Shown: positions 28,377-37,200 of the stretch, piece after piece
Position numbering within the stretch: position 1 is the first letter of the stretch
How the letters are laid out: each line of letters opens with the position of its first letter
Assembly: GCF_009601025.1 (NCBI RefSeq)
Contig: NZ_WIVE01000039.1
Location: 1-39,114, forward strand
Length of the DNA stretch: 39,114 bases
Direction: 5' to 3'
Origin: Roseospira navarrensis
Lineage (GTDB): Bacteria; Pseudomonadota; Alphaproteobacteria; Rhodospirillales; Rhodospirillaceae
The notes under the pieces: generated by a model
The model's database searches: none
Told to the model about the DNA's origin: nothing
What the model saw: the letters and a program-made list of their open reading frames with translations, nothing else
Made by a program: the position numbers and the translations under genes

Positions 28377-29321
28377 ATGGGGCTGCTGAACCGGGGCCGG
28401 GCGGGCCCGTTCGGGGCACGGGGCCGGGACGACGCCGCACCGCTGGCCGAGCGCGGCGAGCGGCTGGCGAGCGGTCTGCCGCCGCTGCTGGTGGAGGCCA
28501 TGCACGTCGCCGCCACCGTGGCGCAGGGCCTGCACGGCCGCCGTCGCGCGGGCACGGGCGAGACCTTCTGGCAGTACCGCCGCTACGAGGCCGGCGACCG
28601 CCCCCAGTCCATCGACTGGCGGCGCTCCGCCCGGGCCGACCCGGTGTTCGTGCGTGAACTGGAGTGGGAGGCCGCCCAGACCGTCTGGATGTGGGCCGAC
28701 GCCTCCGGCTCCATGGACTACGCCAGCGCGAAAACCCTGCCGACAAAGGGTGCGCGCGCGGCGCTGCTGACCCTGGCCCTGGCCGTGATCCTGGATCGGG
28801 GCGGCGAACGCTTCGCCCTGCTGGACGCCGACCCGCACCGCCTGCAGCCGCCCGGCAGCGCCCGGCTGGCCCTGCGCCGGCTGGCGGACGCCCTGGAACG
28901 CCCGCCGGCGTTGGACGGCTTTCCGCCCGGAAACACCCTGCCGCGCCACGGTCACGTCGTGCTGTTCGGCGACTTTCTGGTCCCGCTGGAGGAGACCGCC
29001 GCCCTGGTGCGCGGGCTGGTGGACCGGGGTGCGAAGGGGGTGCTGGTGCAGATCCTGGACCCGGTGGAAGAAGCCTTTCCGTTCCAGGGCCGCATCCGCT
29101 TCTCGGGCCTGGAGGCGGAAGGCACCCTGCTGCTGGACCGCGCCGAGGACCTGCGCGCCGCCTATGTGGAGCGCCTGCGCGACCATCGCGCCGGTCTGGA
29201 GGCGCTGGTCCGCTCCGCCGACTGGCGCCTGTTGACCCATCACACCGACCAGCCGCCGACGGCGGTCCTGATGACCCTCTATCAGACGCTCGCGGGCGGC
29301 CGCCTGCCGCGCGCGTGGTAG
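28377..29321 (+). CDS. DUF58 domain protein
   Basis: A 314-residue VWA-like protein of the DUF58 family. The hallmark GETFWQYRRYEAGDRPQSID near residue 62, followed by WRRSARADPVFVRELEWE, matches the DUF58 signature (R-x-Y-x-x-G-D...I-x-W). The segment VWMWADASGSMDY is a MIDAS-like DxSxS motif. Such proteins act with a MoxR-type AAA+ ATPase in envelope-stress or metal-insertion chaperone complexes. No moxR precedes it; the upstream neighbour is divergent rph. The ATG at 28377 gives the family start; the longer frame upstream has no conserved sequence. It is 41 bp before the BatA/DUF4159 gene. Confidence 0.9.
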   Translation: MGLLNRGRAGPFGARGRDDAAPLAERGERLASGLPPLLVEAMHVAATVAQGLHGRRRAGTGETFWQYRRYEAGDRPQSIDWRRSARADPVFVRELEWEAAQTVWMWADASGSMDYASAKTLPTKGARAALLTLALAVILDRGGERFALLDADPHRLQPPGSARLALRRLADALERPPALDGFPPGNTLPRHGHVVLFGDFLVPLEETAALVRGLVDRGAKGVLVQILDPVEEAFPFQGRIRFSGLEAEGTLLLDRAEDLRAAYVERLRDHRAGLEALVRSADWRLLTHHTDQPPTAVLMTLYQTLAGGRLPRAW

Positions 29322-29362
29322 CCCACGCCCCCCATCCGCCCCCGTAGGGAGACCACCGCCCC

Positions 29363-32122
29363 ATGCTCAGCCTCGGCCCGCTCGCCCTGACCGCGCCCTG
29401 GGTGCTGCTCGCCGCCGCCGCCCTGCCGGCCCTGTGGTGGCTGATGCGGGCCACGCCGCCCGCGCCGCGCCGCCTGGACTTCCCCGCCGTGCGCCTGCTG
29501 TTCGGGCTGCGGGCGGATCAGCACGTCTCCGTGAAAACGCCGTGGTGGCTGATCCTGATGCGGATGGTGCTGGCGCTGCTGGTGATCCTGGGCCTGAGCG
29601 GTCCCCTGCTGTACCCGGACGCCGCCACCCGGGGCGACGGTCCGCTGGTCCTGGTGGTGGACGACACCTGGGCCGCCGCGCCCACCTGGGACGAGCGGCG
29701 GGCCGTGCTGCTGGACCTGACCACGCGGGCCGGGCGCGAGGGCCGGCCGGTCATGTTGGTCCCCACCGCCGCCGTCGCGCCGGGCGCCGCGCCCGCGCCG
29801 CCGTCCCTGCTGTCCGCCGAGGATGCGGCCACGGCCCTGCGCACCCTGGAGCCGCGCCCCTGGGACAAGGACCTTGAGGCCGCGCTCTCCCGTCTGGATG
29901 GCGTGCTGCCCGATGACGGCGGCGCGGTCTGGATTCATGACGGGCTGCAGGCCCCCGGCACCGACACCCTGGCCGAGCGGCTGCAGCGCCTGGGCCGCCT
30001 GGAGATGCGCCGCGCCGGTCCCGGCGACGGCCCCCTGATGCTGCGCCCGCCCGAAGCGGCGGCGGCCGTGCTGGCGGTGACCGTGGCCCGACCGGCGGCG
30101 GAGTCCGGCCTTTCCGAACGCACGGTCACGGTCCGGGCGCTGGACGGCGAAGGACGGGTCGCGGCGGCCGCGCCCGTCACTCTGCCCCGGGGCGAGACCG
30201 CCCGGCGGGTCGAGCTGGACATCCCGGCCGAACTGGCGCCCGATCTGGTGCGTCTGGACGTGGCCGATCACGCCGGGGCGGGCGCGGTGGTGCTGCTGGA
30301 CGACCGCTGGCGCCGCCGCCCGGTCGGGCTGGTGTCGGAGGCCCCGGGCGCGCGCGCCCCCGTGCCCCTGCTGGACGAGACGCACTACATCCGTCAGGCG
30401 CTGGCCCCGGTCTCCGACCTGCGCGAGGGCGGGCCCGGCGACCTGCTGCAACGCGATCTCTCCGTGCTGCTGATGACCGACGGCGCCCGCCCGGACGATG
30501 CGGCGGTGCGCGCCCTGGTCGCCTGGGTGGAGCGCGGCGGCACGCTGGTCCGCTTCGCCGGGCCGCGCCTGGAGCCGCTGGATCCCGCGCTGATGCCGGT
30601 GCGGCTGCGTCCGGGTGAGCGCGCCATGGGCGGGTCGCTGTCCTGGAGCGACCCGGCCCGCCTCGCGCCGTTTCCCGACGACGGCCCGTTCGCCGGCCTG
30701 ACCCCGCCCGCCGATGTCACGGTCAGCCGCCAGGTGCTGGCGGAGCCCGCGCCGGACCTGTCCGCCCGCACCTGGGCGCGGCTGTCCGACGGCACGCCGC
30801 TGGTCACGGGCGCGCCGCTGGGCCAGGGCCGGGTGGTGCTGGTGCACGTGACCGCCGATCCGCGCTGGTCCTCGCTGGCGCTGTCCGGGCTGTTCGTGGA
30901 CATGCTCCAGCGTCTGGTGGAGGGCAGCCGGGGCGTGGTCGGCGCCGAGGGTGCGGCGGCCGAGGGCACGGCTGTCGCCGCCGGGCTGCCGCCCCGGCAG
31001 ATGCTGGACGGGCTGGGACGCCTGGGCGATCCGGCCCCGGGCACCCGGCCGCTGCCGCCGGCGCTGCTGGAGTCGCCGGTGGTGGACCCGGCCCATCCGC
31101 CCGGCCTGTACGGGTCGGACGGCCAGTGGCGCGCCTACAACCTGGGGGCCGCGCTGGGCACGCCCCGTCTGCTCGCGGGCCTGCCCGGCGGGGTGGTGGA
31201 CGCCGGCCTGGACACCGTGGCGGCCGAGCGCGACCTCAAGCCCCTGCTGCTGACCGCCGCCCTGGTGCTGGCGCTGATCGACCTGATCGTGGGCCTCGCC
31301 CTGCGCGGGCTGCTCTCGCCCGAGGGCTGGCGCCCGCGCCCGGGGCGGCGTGCGACGGGGGCGGGCGCGCTGGGGGGCGTGCTGCTGGCGGGCGGACTCG
31401 TGCTGCTCACGCCCGGCCCGGCCGCCGCCCAGGATACGCCCATGGACCCGATGGCGCTGGCCGCCGCGCTGGAAACCCGCCTCGCCTGGGTCGAGACCGG
31501 CGATCCCGAGGTGGATCGCATCTCGGCCGCCGGCCTGTCGGCACTGACCCGCATCCTCGCGCGACGCACCTCGGCGGAACTGGCCGAGCCCATGGCCGTG
31601 GACCTGCGCCGCGATCCGCTGGTGGTGTTCCCGCTGCTCTATTGGCCGGTGACCGCCGGCCAGCCCCCGGTGACGGCGGCCGAGCGGCGGCGGCTCAACA
31701 CCTATCTGCGCCGGGGCGGCATGATCCTGCTGGATGTGCGCGAGGGCGGCGACCCGGGGCGCACGCTGGAGGGCGTGGATGTGCCCGCCCTGCGTCCGCT
31801 GCCCGAGGACCACGTGCTGACCCGCAGCTTCTATCTTCTGGACCGCTTCCCCGGCCGCACGGACGGCGACACGGTGTGGGTCGAGGCCGACCCGGTGACG
31901 CACGACAACGTGTCGTCGGTGGTCGTGGGCTATCACGACTGGGCCGGGGCCTGGGCCACGGACGAGGCCGGCCGCGCCCTGTTCGCCACGGTGCCCGGCG
32001 GCAACCGACAGCGGGAGATGGCGTACCGCTTCGGCGTGAACCTGGTGCTGTATGCCCTGACCGGGAACTACAAGGGCGATCAGGTCCACCTGCCCGCCAT
32101 CATGGAGCGCCTGACGAATTGA
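29363..32122 (+). CDS. BatA (N-terminal) / DUF4159 (C-terminal) membrane protein
   Basis: A 919-residue protein. Residues 1-90 hold the BatA-like membrane domain: two helices (ALTAPWVLLAAAALPALWWL and LILMRMVLALLVILGLSGPL) bracketing a charged loop. A VWA-like beta/alpha region (VLVVDDTWAAAPTWDERR) follows. Two further helices lie near residues 625-690. The C-terminal ~210 residues (from about MDPMALAAALETRLAW) form the DUF4159 domain, with PLVVFPLLYWPVT and YLRRGGMILLDVREGG. The family works with DUF58 and MoxR proteins, role uncertain. A fourth gene encoding a large membrane protein normally follows; here there is only a hairpin cassette. Confidence 0.9.
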   Translation: MLSLGPLALTAPWVLLAAAALPALWWLMRATPPAPRRLDFPAVRLLFGLRADQHVSVKTPWWLILMRMVLALLVILGLSGPLLYPDAATRGDGPLVLVVDDTWAAAPTWDERRAVLLDLTTRAGREGRPVMLVPTAAVAPGAAPAPPSLLSAEDAATALRTLEPRPWDKDLEAALSRLDGVLPDDGGAVWIHDGLQAPGTDTLAERLQRLGRLEMRRAGPGDGPLMLRPPEAAAAVLAVTVARPAAESGLSERTVTVRALDGEGRVAAAAPVTLPRGETARRVELDIPAELAPDLVRLDVADHAGAGAVVLLDDRWRRRPVGLVSEAPGARAPVPLLDETHYIRQALAPVSDLREGGPGDLLQRDLSVLLMTDGARPDDAAVRALVAWVERGGTLVRFAGPRLEPLDPALMPVRLRPGERAMGGSLSWSDPARLAPFPDDGPFAGLTPPADVTVSRQVLAEPAPDLSARTWARLSDGTPLVTGAPLGQGRVVLVHVTADPRWSSLALSGLFVDMLQRLVEGSRGVVGAEGAAAEGTAVAAGLPPRQMLDGLGRLGDPAPGTRPLPPALLESPVVDPAHPPGLYGSDGQWRAYNLGAALGTPRLLAGLPGGVVDAGLDTVAAERDLKPLLLTAALVLALIDLIVGLALRGLLSPEGWRPRPGRRATGAGALGGVLLAGGLVLLTPGPAAAQDTPMDPMALAAALETRLAWVETGDPEVDRISAAGLSALTRILARRTSAELAEPMAVDLRRDPLVVFPLLYWPVTAGQPPVTAAERRRLNTYLRRGGMILLDVREGGDPGRTLEGVDVPALRPLPEDHVLTRSFYLLDRFPGRTDGDTVWVEADPVTHDNVSSVVVGYHDWAGAWATDEAGRALFATVPGGNRQREMAYRFGVNLVLYALTGNYKGDQVHLPAIMERLTN

Positions 32123-32140
32123 ATGCCTAATTCTCTCCGA

Positions 32141-32243
32141 CCGTTGTCCTGACTCGTCAGGACAACGGCCATACGCCGCTTCGCGGCGCCGGTGCAGTCG
32201 CACCGGCCGCCCGGCCCATGGCGTGACTTCATGGGCCGGGCGG
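32141..32243. repeat. Multi-hairpin cassette (copy 2)
   Basis: Stem CCGTTGTCCTGA-ctcg-TCAGGACAACGG (32141-32168), CGCCGC-ttc-GCGGCG (32174-32188), CCGGTGC-agtc-GCACCGG (32189-32206) and a 14-bp stem CCGCCCGGCCCATG / CATGGGCCGGGCGG (32207-32220, 32230-32243). The last three follow the same order as at 23508-23576 with compensating base changes. The first hairpin lies 18 bp past the DUF4159 stop and could terminate that transcript. I see no gene in 32123-32424. Confidence 0.8.
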
Positions 32244-32424
32244 GTTGACGGATCGGCGATGACCCGGACCTGTCCCGCGCGTCGCCCTCCCTCGCGGCAT
32301 CGGGCGAGTCGGTTCGGGCCCCCGCGCCACAGTGGACAAAAAGGTGGGAGATCGGGCCGGAACGCCTTGACGGGGCATCAGGAAAAGGGGTCAATGACCC
32401 ATCGGCTCCCGCAAGGACGCGTCG

Positions 32425-32979
32425 ATGGTCGCCCCTGTTCGCCTTTATGTCGCCGTCAGCCTCGACGGATTCCTGGCCACGCCCGACGGTAGTGTGGAAT
32501 GGCTCGCGCCGTTCGACGACCAGGATTTCGGCTACGCCTCGTTCTTTGAACGCGTCGGCCTGCTCATCATGGGCCGGGTGTCCTACGAACAGACGCTGGC
32601 CTTCGGCGACTGGCCCTATCAGGGCAAGCCCTGCTACGTCGTCACCAGCACCCCCATGGGCGAGGCCAGGCCGGACGGCGTGGCCCCCTGGACCGGCGAT
32701 GTGGGCGGGCTGATCCGCCGGGCGCGCGGCCACGACACCGGCGACACCTGGGTGGTGGGCGGGGCCTCCACCATCGGGCTGTTCCTGCGGCACGCGGCGG
32801 TGGACCAGATCGACATGTTCGTCATGCCCATCTGGCTGGGGCGCGGGCTGCCGCTGTTCCCGGCCGCGCCGCCGCGCCTGAGCCCGTCCCTGGTGCGGGC
32901 CCAGAAGCACGCCAGCGGCGTGGTTCAACTGACCTACCGGACCCGAAAGCCCCTGATGGCGGGCATGGAAATCGAGTGA
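32425..32979 (+). CDS. Dihydrofolate reductase family protein (RibD C-terminal-like)
   Basis: A 184-residue NADPH-dependent reductase-fold protein of the RibD_C/YyaP/YwjB group. It begins RLYVAVSLDGFLATPDGSVE, where SLDG is the usual nucleotide-fold start; later blocks are FFERVGLLIMGRVSYEQTL near residue 46 and DTWVVGGASTIGLFLRHAAV near 108, the GG cofactor loop. The substrate is unknown, and most members of this branch are uncharacterised. An AAGGAC site precedes the ATG. It is a lone gene, with terminator-like hairpins after it at 32989-33040. Confidence 0.88.
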   Translation: MVAPVRLYVAVSLDGFLATPDGSVEWLAPFDDQDFGYASFFERVGLLIMGRVSYEQTLAFGDWPYQGKPCYVVTSTPMGEARPDGVAPWTGDVGGLIRRARGHDTGDTWVVGGASTIGLFLRHAAVDQIDMFVMPIWLGRGLPLFPAAPPRLSPSLVRAQKHASGVVQLTYRTRKPLMAGMEIE

Positions 32980-32988
32980 TCCGAGCCG

Positions 32989-33040
32989 CCGCGGCGAAGC
33001 CGCGGAGCCGCGCGCCCTGGGTCGGAAGACCCGACTTTAT
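32989..33040 (+). terminator. Hairpins after DHFR-like gene
   Basis: CCGCGGC-gaa-GCCGCGG (32989-33005), the reverse complement of a module in cassette 1, then GGGTC-ggaa-GACCC (33019-33032) followed by GACTTTAT. Probable terminator; the second stem is short. Confidence 0.45.
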
Positions 33041-33067
33041 CGCCGATCAGGATAAGGACCCCTCGCC

Positions 33068-33478
33068 ATGGATTTCGTCCTGACCAGCGGCGATCAGGCC
33101 GTGTTCAATCCCGGGTTCGCGCCGGCCATCGTGGTCGCCCCGGCCGGCGTGCTGACCGGCAGCGGCAGCGCGACCGTGTCCGGCCTGCCGGTCTGCGTGC
33201 AGGGCGACGAGGTCAGCGTGGTGGTCACCGCCGCCTATACCACGCCCACGTTTCCCCAGCCGGGGGCGGGCATCCTGACCATCACGGGGCTTGCGCCCGA
33301 TCAGGTCGCCACGATGTCCACGTCCGGGGGCCGGCCCGTTCTATTGAAGGGCAGCACGTTCCAGGCCCGGATGCAGGTGGTCGCGCCGGCGTCCAACCCG
33401 TCTTCAGTGGATACGGTGCCGGTCTATTCGGGCGCCGGGACGTTCATCACGAGTAACACCGTCACCCGCGCGGGGTGA
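33068..33478 (+). CDS. Small beta-rich protein, possibly PAAR-like / contractile-injection accessory
   Basis: A 136-residue protein starting MDFVLTSGDQAVFNPGFAPA, with VSGLPVCVQGDE near residue 42, GAGILTITGLAPDQVA near 77 and GGRPVLLKGSTFQARMQV near 95. The short glycine-punctuated strands, lack of signal peptide and the VCVQGDE block resemble small spike-tip/PAAR-like proteins that I recall beside contractile injection clusters and DUF4157 toxins. This family link is from memory and uncertain. The nearby giant DUF4157 toxin, on the opposite strand, supports it. A GATAAGGACC site precedes the ATG. Confidence 0.65.
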   Translation: MDFVLTSGDQAVFNPGFAPAIVVAPAGVLTGSGSATVSGLPVCVQGDEVSVVVTAAYTTPTFPQPGAGILTITGLAPDQVATMSTSGGRPVLLKGSTFQARMQVVAPASNPSSVDTVPVYSGAGTFITSNTVTRAG

Positions 33479-33515
33479 CAGCGTGTCGTGTGGAGAGCGT
33501 CTCCGCATTTTCCGC

Positions 33516-33625
33516 GTCATCCTGAGCCGCCGGAGGCGGCGAAGGATCTCGGGAAGCGGGGTGACGCGGACGGGCACCATGTCCGTGCCCGAGGTCCTTC
33601 GCGCCCGTCGGGCGCTCAGGATGAC
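33516..33625. repeat. Palindromic GTCATCCTGAG element, full copy
   Basis: 110 bp bounded by GTCATCCTGAGC and GCTCAGGATGAC, with inner arms GAAGGATCTCGGG and GAGGTCCTTCGC, and local hairpins GCCGCCGGAGGCGGC and GCGCCCGTCGGGCGC. Same family as in 15290-15785 and 18294-18557. It separates the convergent PAAR-like and immunity genes. Confidence 0.88.
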
Positions 33626-33646
33626 GATCCGGTTTTTCGGCCGCCC

Positions 33647-34231
33647 TCACTCAAACGTGATCGCGTCGAACAACTGCACCAGGATGGCCAGGTGCGGCTC
33701 CATCTTCACCTTGACCACGTGGTCCAGGTGCCGGGCGCCCCCCAGGGCGAGCGCGGGCTGGAACGCGAACATCTCGTCGGCGGCCAGCGGCCCCGCCCGC
33801 AGCACGGCCTGGGCCGCCAGATCGCCATCCAGCGCATCCGCCAGATAGGGCAGATCCAGCAGCAGGTCCAGGAAGTCATCCGGCTCCGCCACCAGATCGA
33901 CAAAGCGCCCGTAGTGGACGTTGAGCTGTCCGGTGCTGTCCGCGTCGTGGGCCACCAGCAGGTCCCCGAACGCCGAGCGCGCGAACACCAGCGGCCGGGT
34001 GTCCGGATCGGCGCACAGATCGGGCAGCCATTCGTCCATCGCCTCGGTGTAATCATCCGGGTTCACCAGCCACAGGCGCCCGTCCGCATAGGCCGCCCAC
34101 CCCGACTCCCGCCATTCCTCGATGAGGGCGGCGGGCAGGCGCGCGGCGTAGCGCTCGCACACGGCCGGATCGGCCGGACGGGCGGCGGTCGGGGGACCGA
34201 AGCGGTCGCGGAACCGGGCAAGGCCGGGCAT
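33647..34231 (-). CDS. Tdi1-type immunity protein (GAD-like + DUF1851)
   Basis: A 194-residue protein with two known parts. Residues 1-75 are a GAD-like domain (LPAALIEEWRESGWAAYADG, then LVNPDDYTEAMDEWL), and 80-194 a DUF1851 domain (FARSAFGDLLVAHDADSTGQ, then FALGG-type end MFAFQPALALGGARHL). This pair is the architecture of Tdi1, the immunity protein that protects Agrobacterium from its own Ntox15 DNase effector Tde1. It follows the Ntox15-ended toxin gene by 55 bp on the same strand and has an AGGAG site before its ATG. The predicted job is to bind and block the nuclease domain in the cytoplasm. Family and genomic position agree, so the pairing is well supported though untested. Confidence 0.88.
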   Translation of the reverse strand: MPGLARFRDRFGPPTAARPADPAVCERYAARLPAALIEEWRESGWAAYADGRLWLVNPDDYTEAMDEWLPDLCADPDTRPLVFARSAFGDLLVAHDADSTGQLNVHYGRFVDLVAEPDDFLDLLLDLPYLADALDGDLAAQAVLRAGPLAADEMFAFQPALALGGARHLDHVVKVKMEPHLAILVQLFDAITFE

Positions 34232-34286
34232 GGTCTGGGGCTCCTGGGTGATGGGGTCGGGTGGGCTTGTGGGACCGCCGTGCGGA

Positions 34287-37200
34287 TCATCCCGCCTTCA
34301 GCTTGACGTTCATATTGGTTTTCGGGTCGCCGTTCTGTTTCAGGAATTGATCCGTGTCCTTGTCGAGTATCCCCACGCGGGTCCGCCATTGCGATCCGAT
34401 GGAGCTGTTGATGCGCTTCAGCCCCATGCGCTTGATGGCGTCGGGGGAGCCGCCGGCCACCTGATCGGGGTCGTGCAGCGCCACGTTCTCCTTCATGAAC
34501 TTCGCCGTCCTTTGCTCGGCCAGCTTCAGGGCCTCGTCGGGGATCTGATCGGCCGGGATCCCCTGGGCCTTCAACTCCTTCTTGGCGGCCTTCAGTTCCT
34601 CGCCGAGCATCTTCTTCTCGAACTGCTCACGGAACTTGCGTTGTTCCGTGGCCGAGCTTGAGTCACGCCCACCATTATCGAAATCTTTCCGGTTCTTTTT
34701 CCAGTCCTCAACCAGAATCGCGTTGATCCCGGCCTCCTGGTCGCGGAGCTGGCGATGGTACTCGTCCTGATACCACGCGCTCTTGTGGCTCTTGTCCAGG
34801 AACCGGACGACCGACACGGGCATCGGGCTGACCAGCTTGACCTTCGTCTTGCGTTCGACATGGGTGCCCGGGCTGAGCGCCACCTCCAGGTCGATGTCGT
34901 TGTCCCGGGCCACGGCCTCGGCCGTCTTGTCCTGGATGGTGATCCGGATCGTGCCCTTCTTGAGTTGCGGCTGATACTTCGCCTTGAGCGAGGCGGCCAG
35001 TTGCCGCGTCTCGGCCAGCGCCTTGGCCGGATCCTCCTGACGGGACGGTTTTTCAAGAGCCTCGACCAGCTTGCGCCGCACGACGGTGGGGCTGAGCTTC
35101 TTGTCCTTGCCCTTCCCCTTCCCTTTCTTCTTGCGCAGCTTTTTCAGCAGCTTGTCGGCCAGCGCCTTGAAGCGGCGGAACAGGGCCGTGATCGCCTTCG
35201 TCGCCGGCTTGCGGATGGCCTTGAAAATCTTCTGGATCTTGCGGATGGCCCCGGCGATCCCGACCAGCGCGCCGACGAAGCCCAGCACCAGCGGCAACAG
35301 GCGGATCAGCACCCCGTTGATGGCCGAGGCCAGCGCCGCCACCTGGCCGTCGAACACCGCCTTGGCCATGCTGGCGATGGTGCCGACCAGCTCGGCGATC
35401 TGGGCGGCGTTGTCGCGCAGCCACAGGACCACATCCACGATGGTGGCGACGATGGTGACGACGGTTCCGACCCCGCCGCTGACCAGCCCCGAGACGATCC
35501 CCAGCACCTTCTTGATGCCCGCGACCACCAGGCTTTCGGCCAGCGCCTTGCCGATGCCGCCCATCACCTCGTCCTTCATGCGGGCGAACTCGCCCTGAAG
35601 GTACTTGAACAGGCCGGACGGGCCCTCGGCCGAGAGAATGTCGAAGATGGCCTTGATCTTCTCGGCCCCGGCCATGCCCTTTTCGATGGCGGCGACCACG
35701 GTGCGGCCGAAGACCTTGCGGGCGATGGTCTTGATGTTGGCCACGCCCAGCCCGACCAGATCGAGCAGGAATCCGATCAGGCCCTTGGCGTCGAAGGACG
35801 TGGGGACCTGAATACCGCCCGATCCCAGATTGCCGGTCAGCCAGGAGACGACGCCGTTCTTGATGTTCTCGCCGATGTTCTCCATGAACATCGTGAAGCC
35901 CTGGACGACGCCGGCCCCCAGATTGCGCAGGAACTTGCCCGGATCGTGGATGATCTTGCGGGCAGCCCCACCGACCACCGCCGAGAGTTGGGCGATCCAG
36001 CCGACCACCGCGTCCTTGACCGCGGTGTAGACGTCGGCGGCCTTCTCCAGCAGGTTCTTGTGGGCCTCGCGGATGCGCTGCTCGGCGGCCTGGGCGGCTT
36101 CCAGCGCCTTCACGTAGCGCTGGGCGAGGCCCTTGACGAGTGCGCCCTGCTTCTGGTCGATGGTGCTTTCAAGGCTGCGGAACTTGTCGTTGAGCTGTTC
36201 GGACTGCTGCTGCTTGAAGTCCTCCAGCTCGCTACCCAGGCCGTCGATGAAGGCCTGGACCTCGGTCTTGCCCGTCTCGACCAGTTTGCGGGCGTCGGCA
36301 AGGCCGGTCTCGACGATCTTGGCCACGTCCTCGATGACCAGCCGCATATCGGCGATGAAGACCTTGCGGCCGGCCTCGTAGAAGTCCTTCTGTTCCTTGG
36401 GCGGCGGGTCGAACAGCCAGTCCGCGAGGGTCTCCAGCCAGCTCTTCTTGTGACGCTTGGCCTCGGCGTCCATGTCCCGCTCGAACTTCTTGACGGCGGC
36501 GTTGGCGCCGGTGTCGAAGGCGGTGTTGACGTCCGTTTCCAGCTTGGTCAGGCGGGTCGTGACCTTGGTCTGCGTGGCCTTGAACAGGGTGTCGATCTTG
36601 GCGGATGCGGCGTCGCGCTTGGCCTGGTTCTCGTCCTTGGTCTGAAGCTGGGTGTCGCCGACGGCGCCGAAGCTGGCGTCCCGGTCCGCGAACAGGCCCG
36701 TCACACCCTCCCGGCCCTTGGCCGAGGCCCCGGCGCGGGATTTGGCCAGGATGTCCTTTTCCTCGGTCCGGAACTGCTGCGGCGAGGCGGCGGCGGACTC
36801 CTCGACCGAATCTTGCATGGACGCCGCGCTCTTCAATTCCGGATCGTCATGCTTGTCCATGAAGTCCCGGGTAACGCACGCCTCCTTGAGGATGTTCTGC
36901 GTGCGCACCGTGTCGGCCCGCATGTCGATCTCGGAGTCCGTCCGCTGCGGCGGCATGGCGCGGTCGGCGCGCACGCTGCCCGGCTCCGGTCCCGGCGGCT
37001 CGATGGTCAGGGTCCCGGGCTGGCGCGGGGACTGGCCGGGGCCGGGATCGGCCTCCGCCGCCTCCGCCAACGGCCCCTGGCTCTTCTCCTGGGCCGTGCC
37101 CACCTCGGTGGTCACCGCCGACTTGACGCCCGCCGCCTTGCCCTGTTTGGCCCACTTCAGGAAGGCATCCATGGTCGCCGGGGCGGTCTTGGCCACCTCG

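Noticed and set aside
29282-32203. 973-codon open frame antisense to the BatA/DUF4159 gene
   Set aside because: The translation is R/Q/H/G-rich without any domain and explained by GC bias; the plus-strand protein has family signatures.
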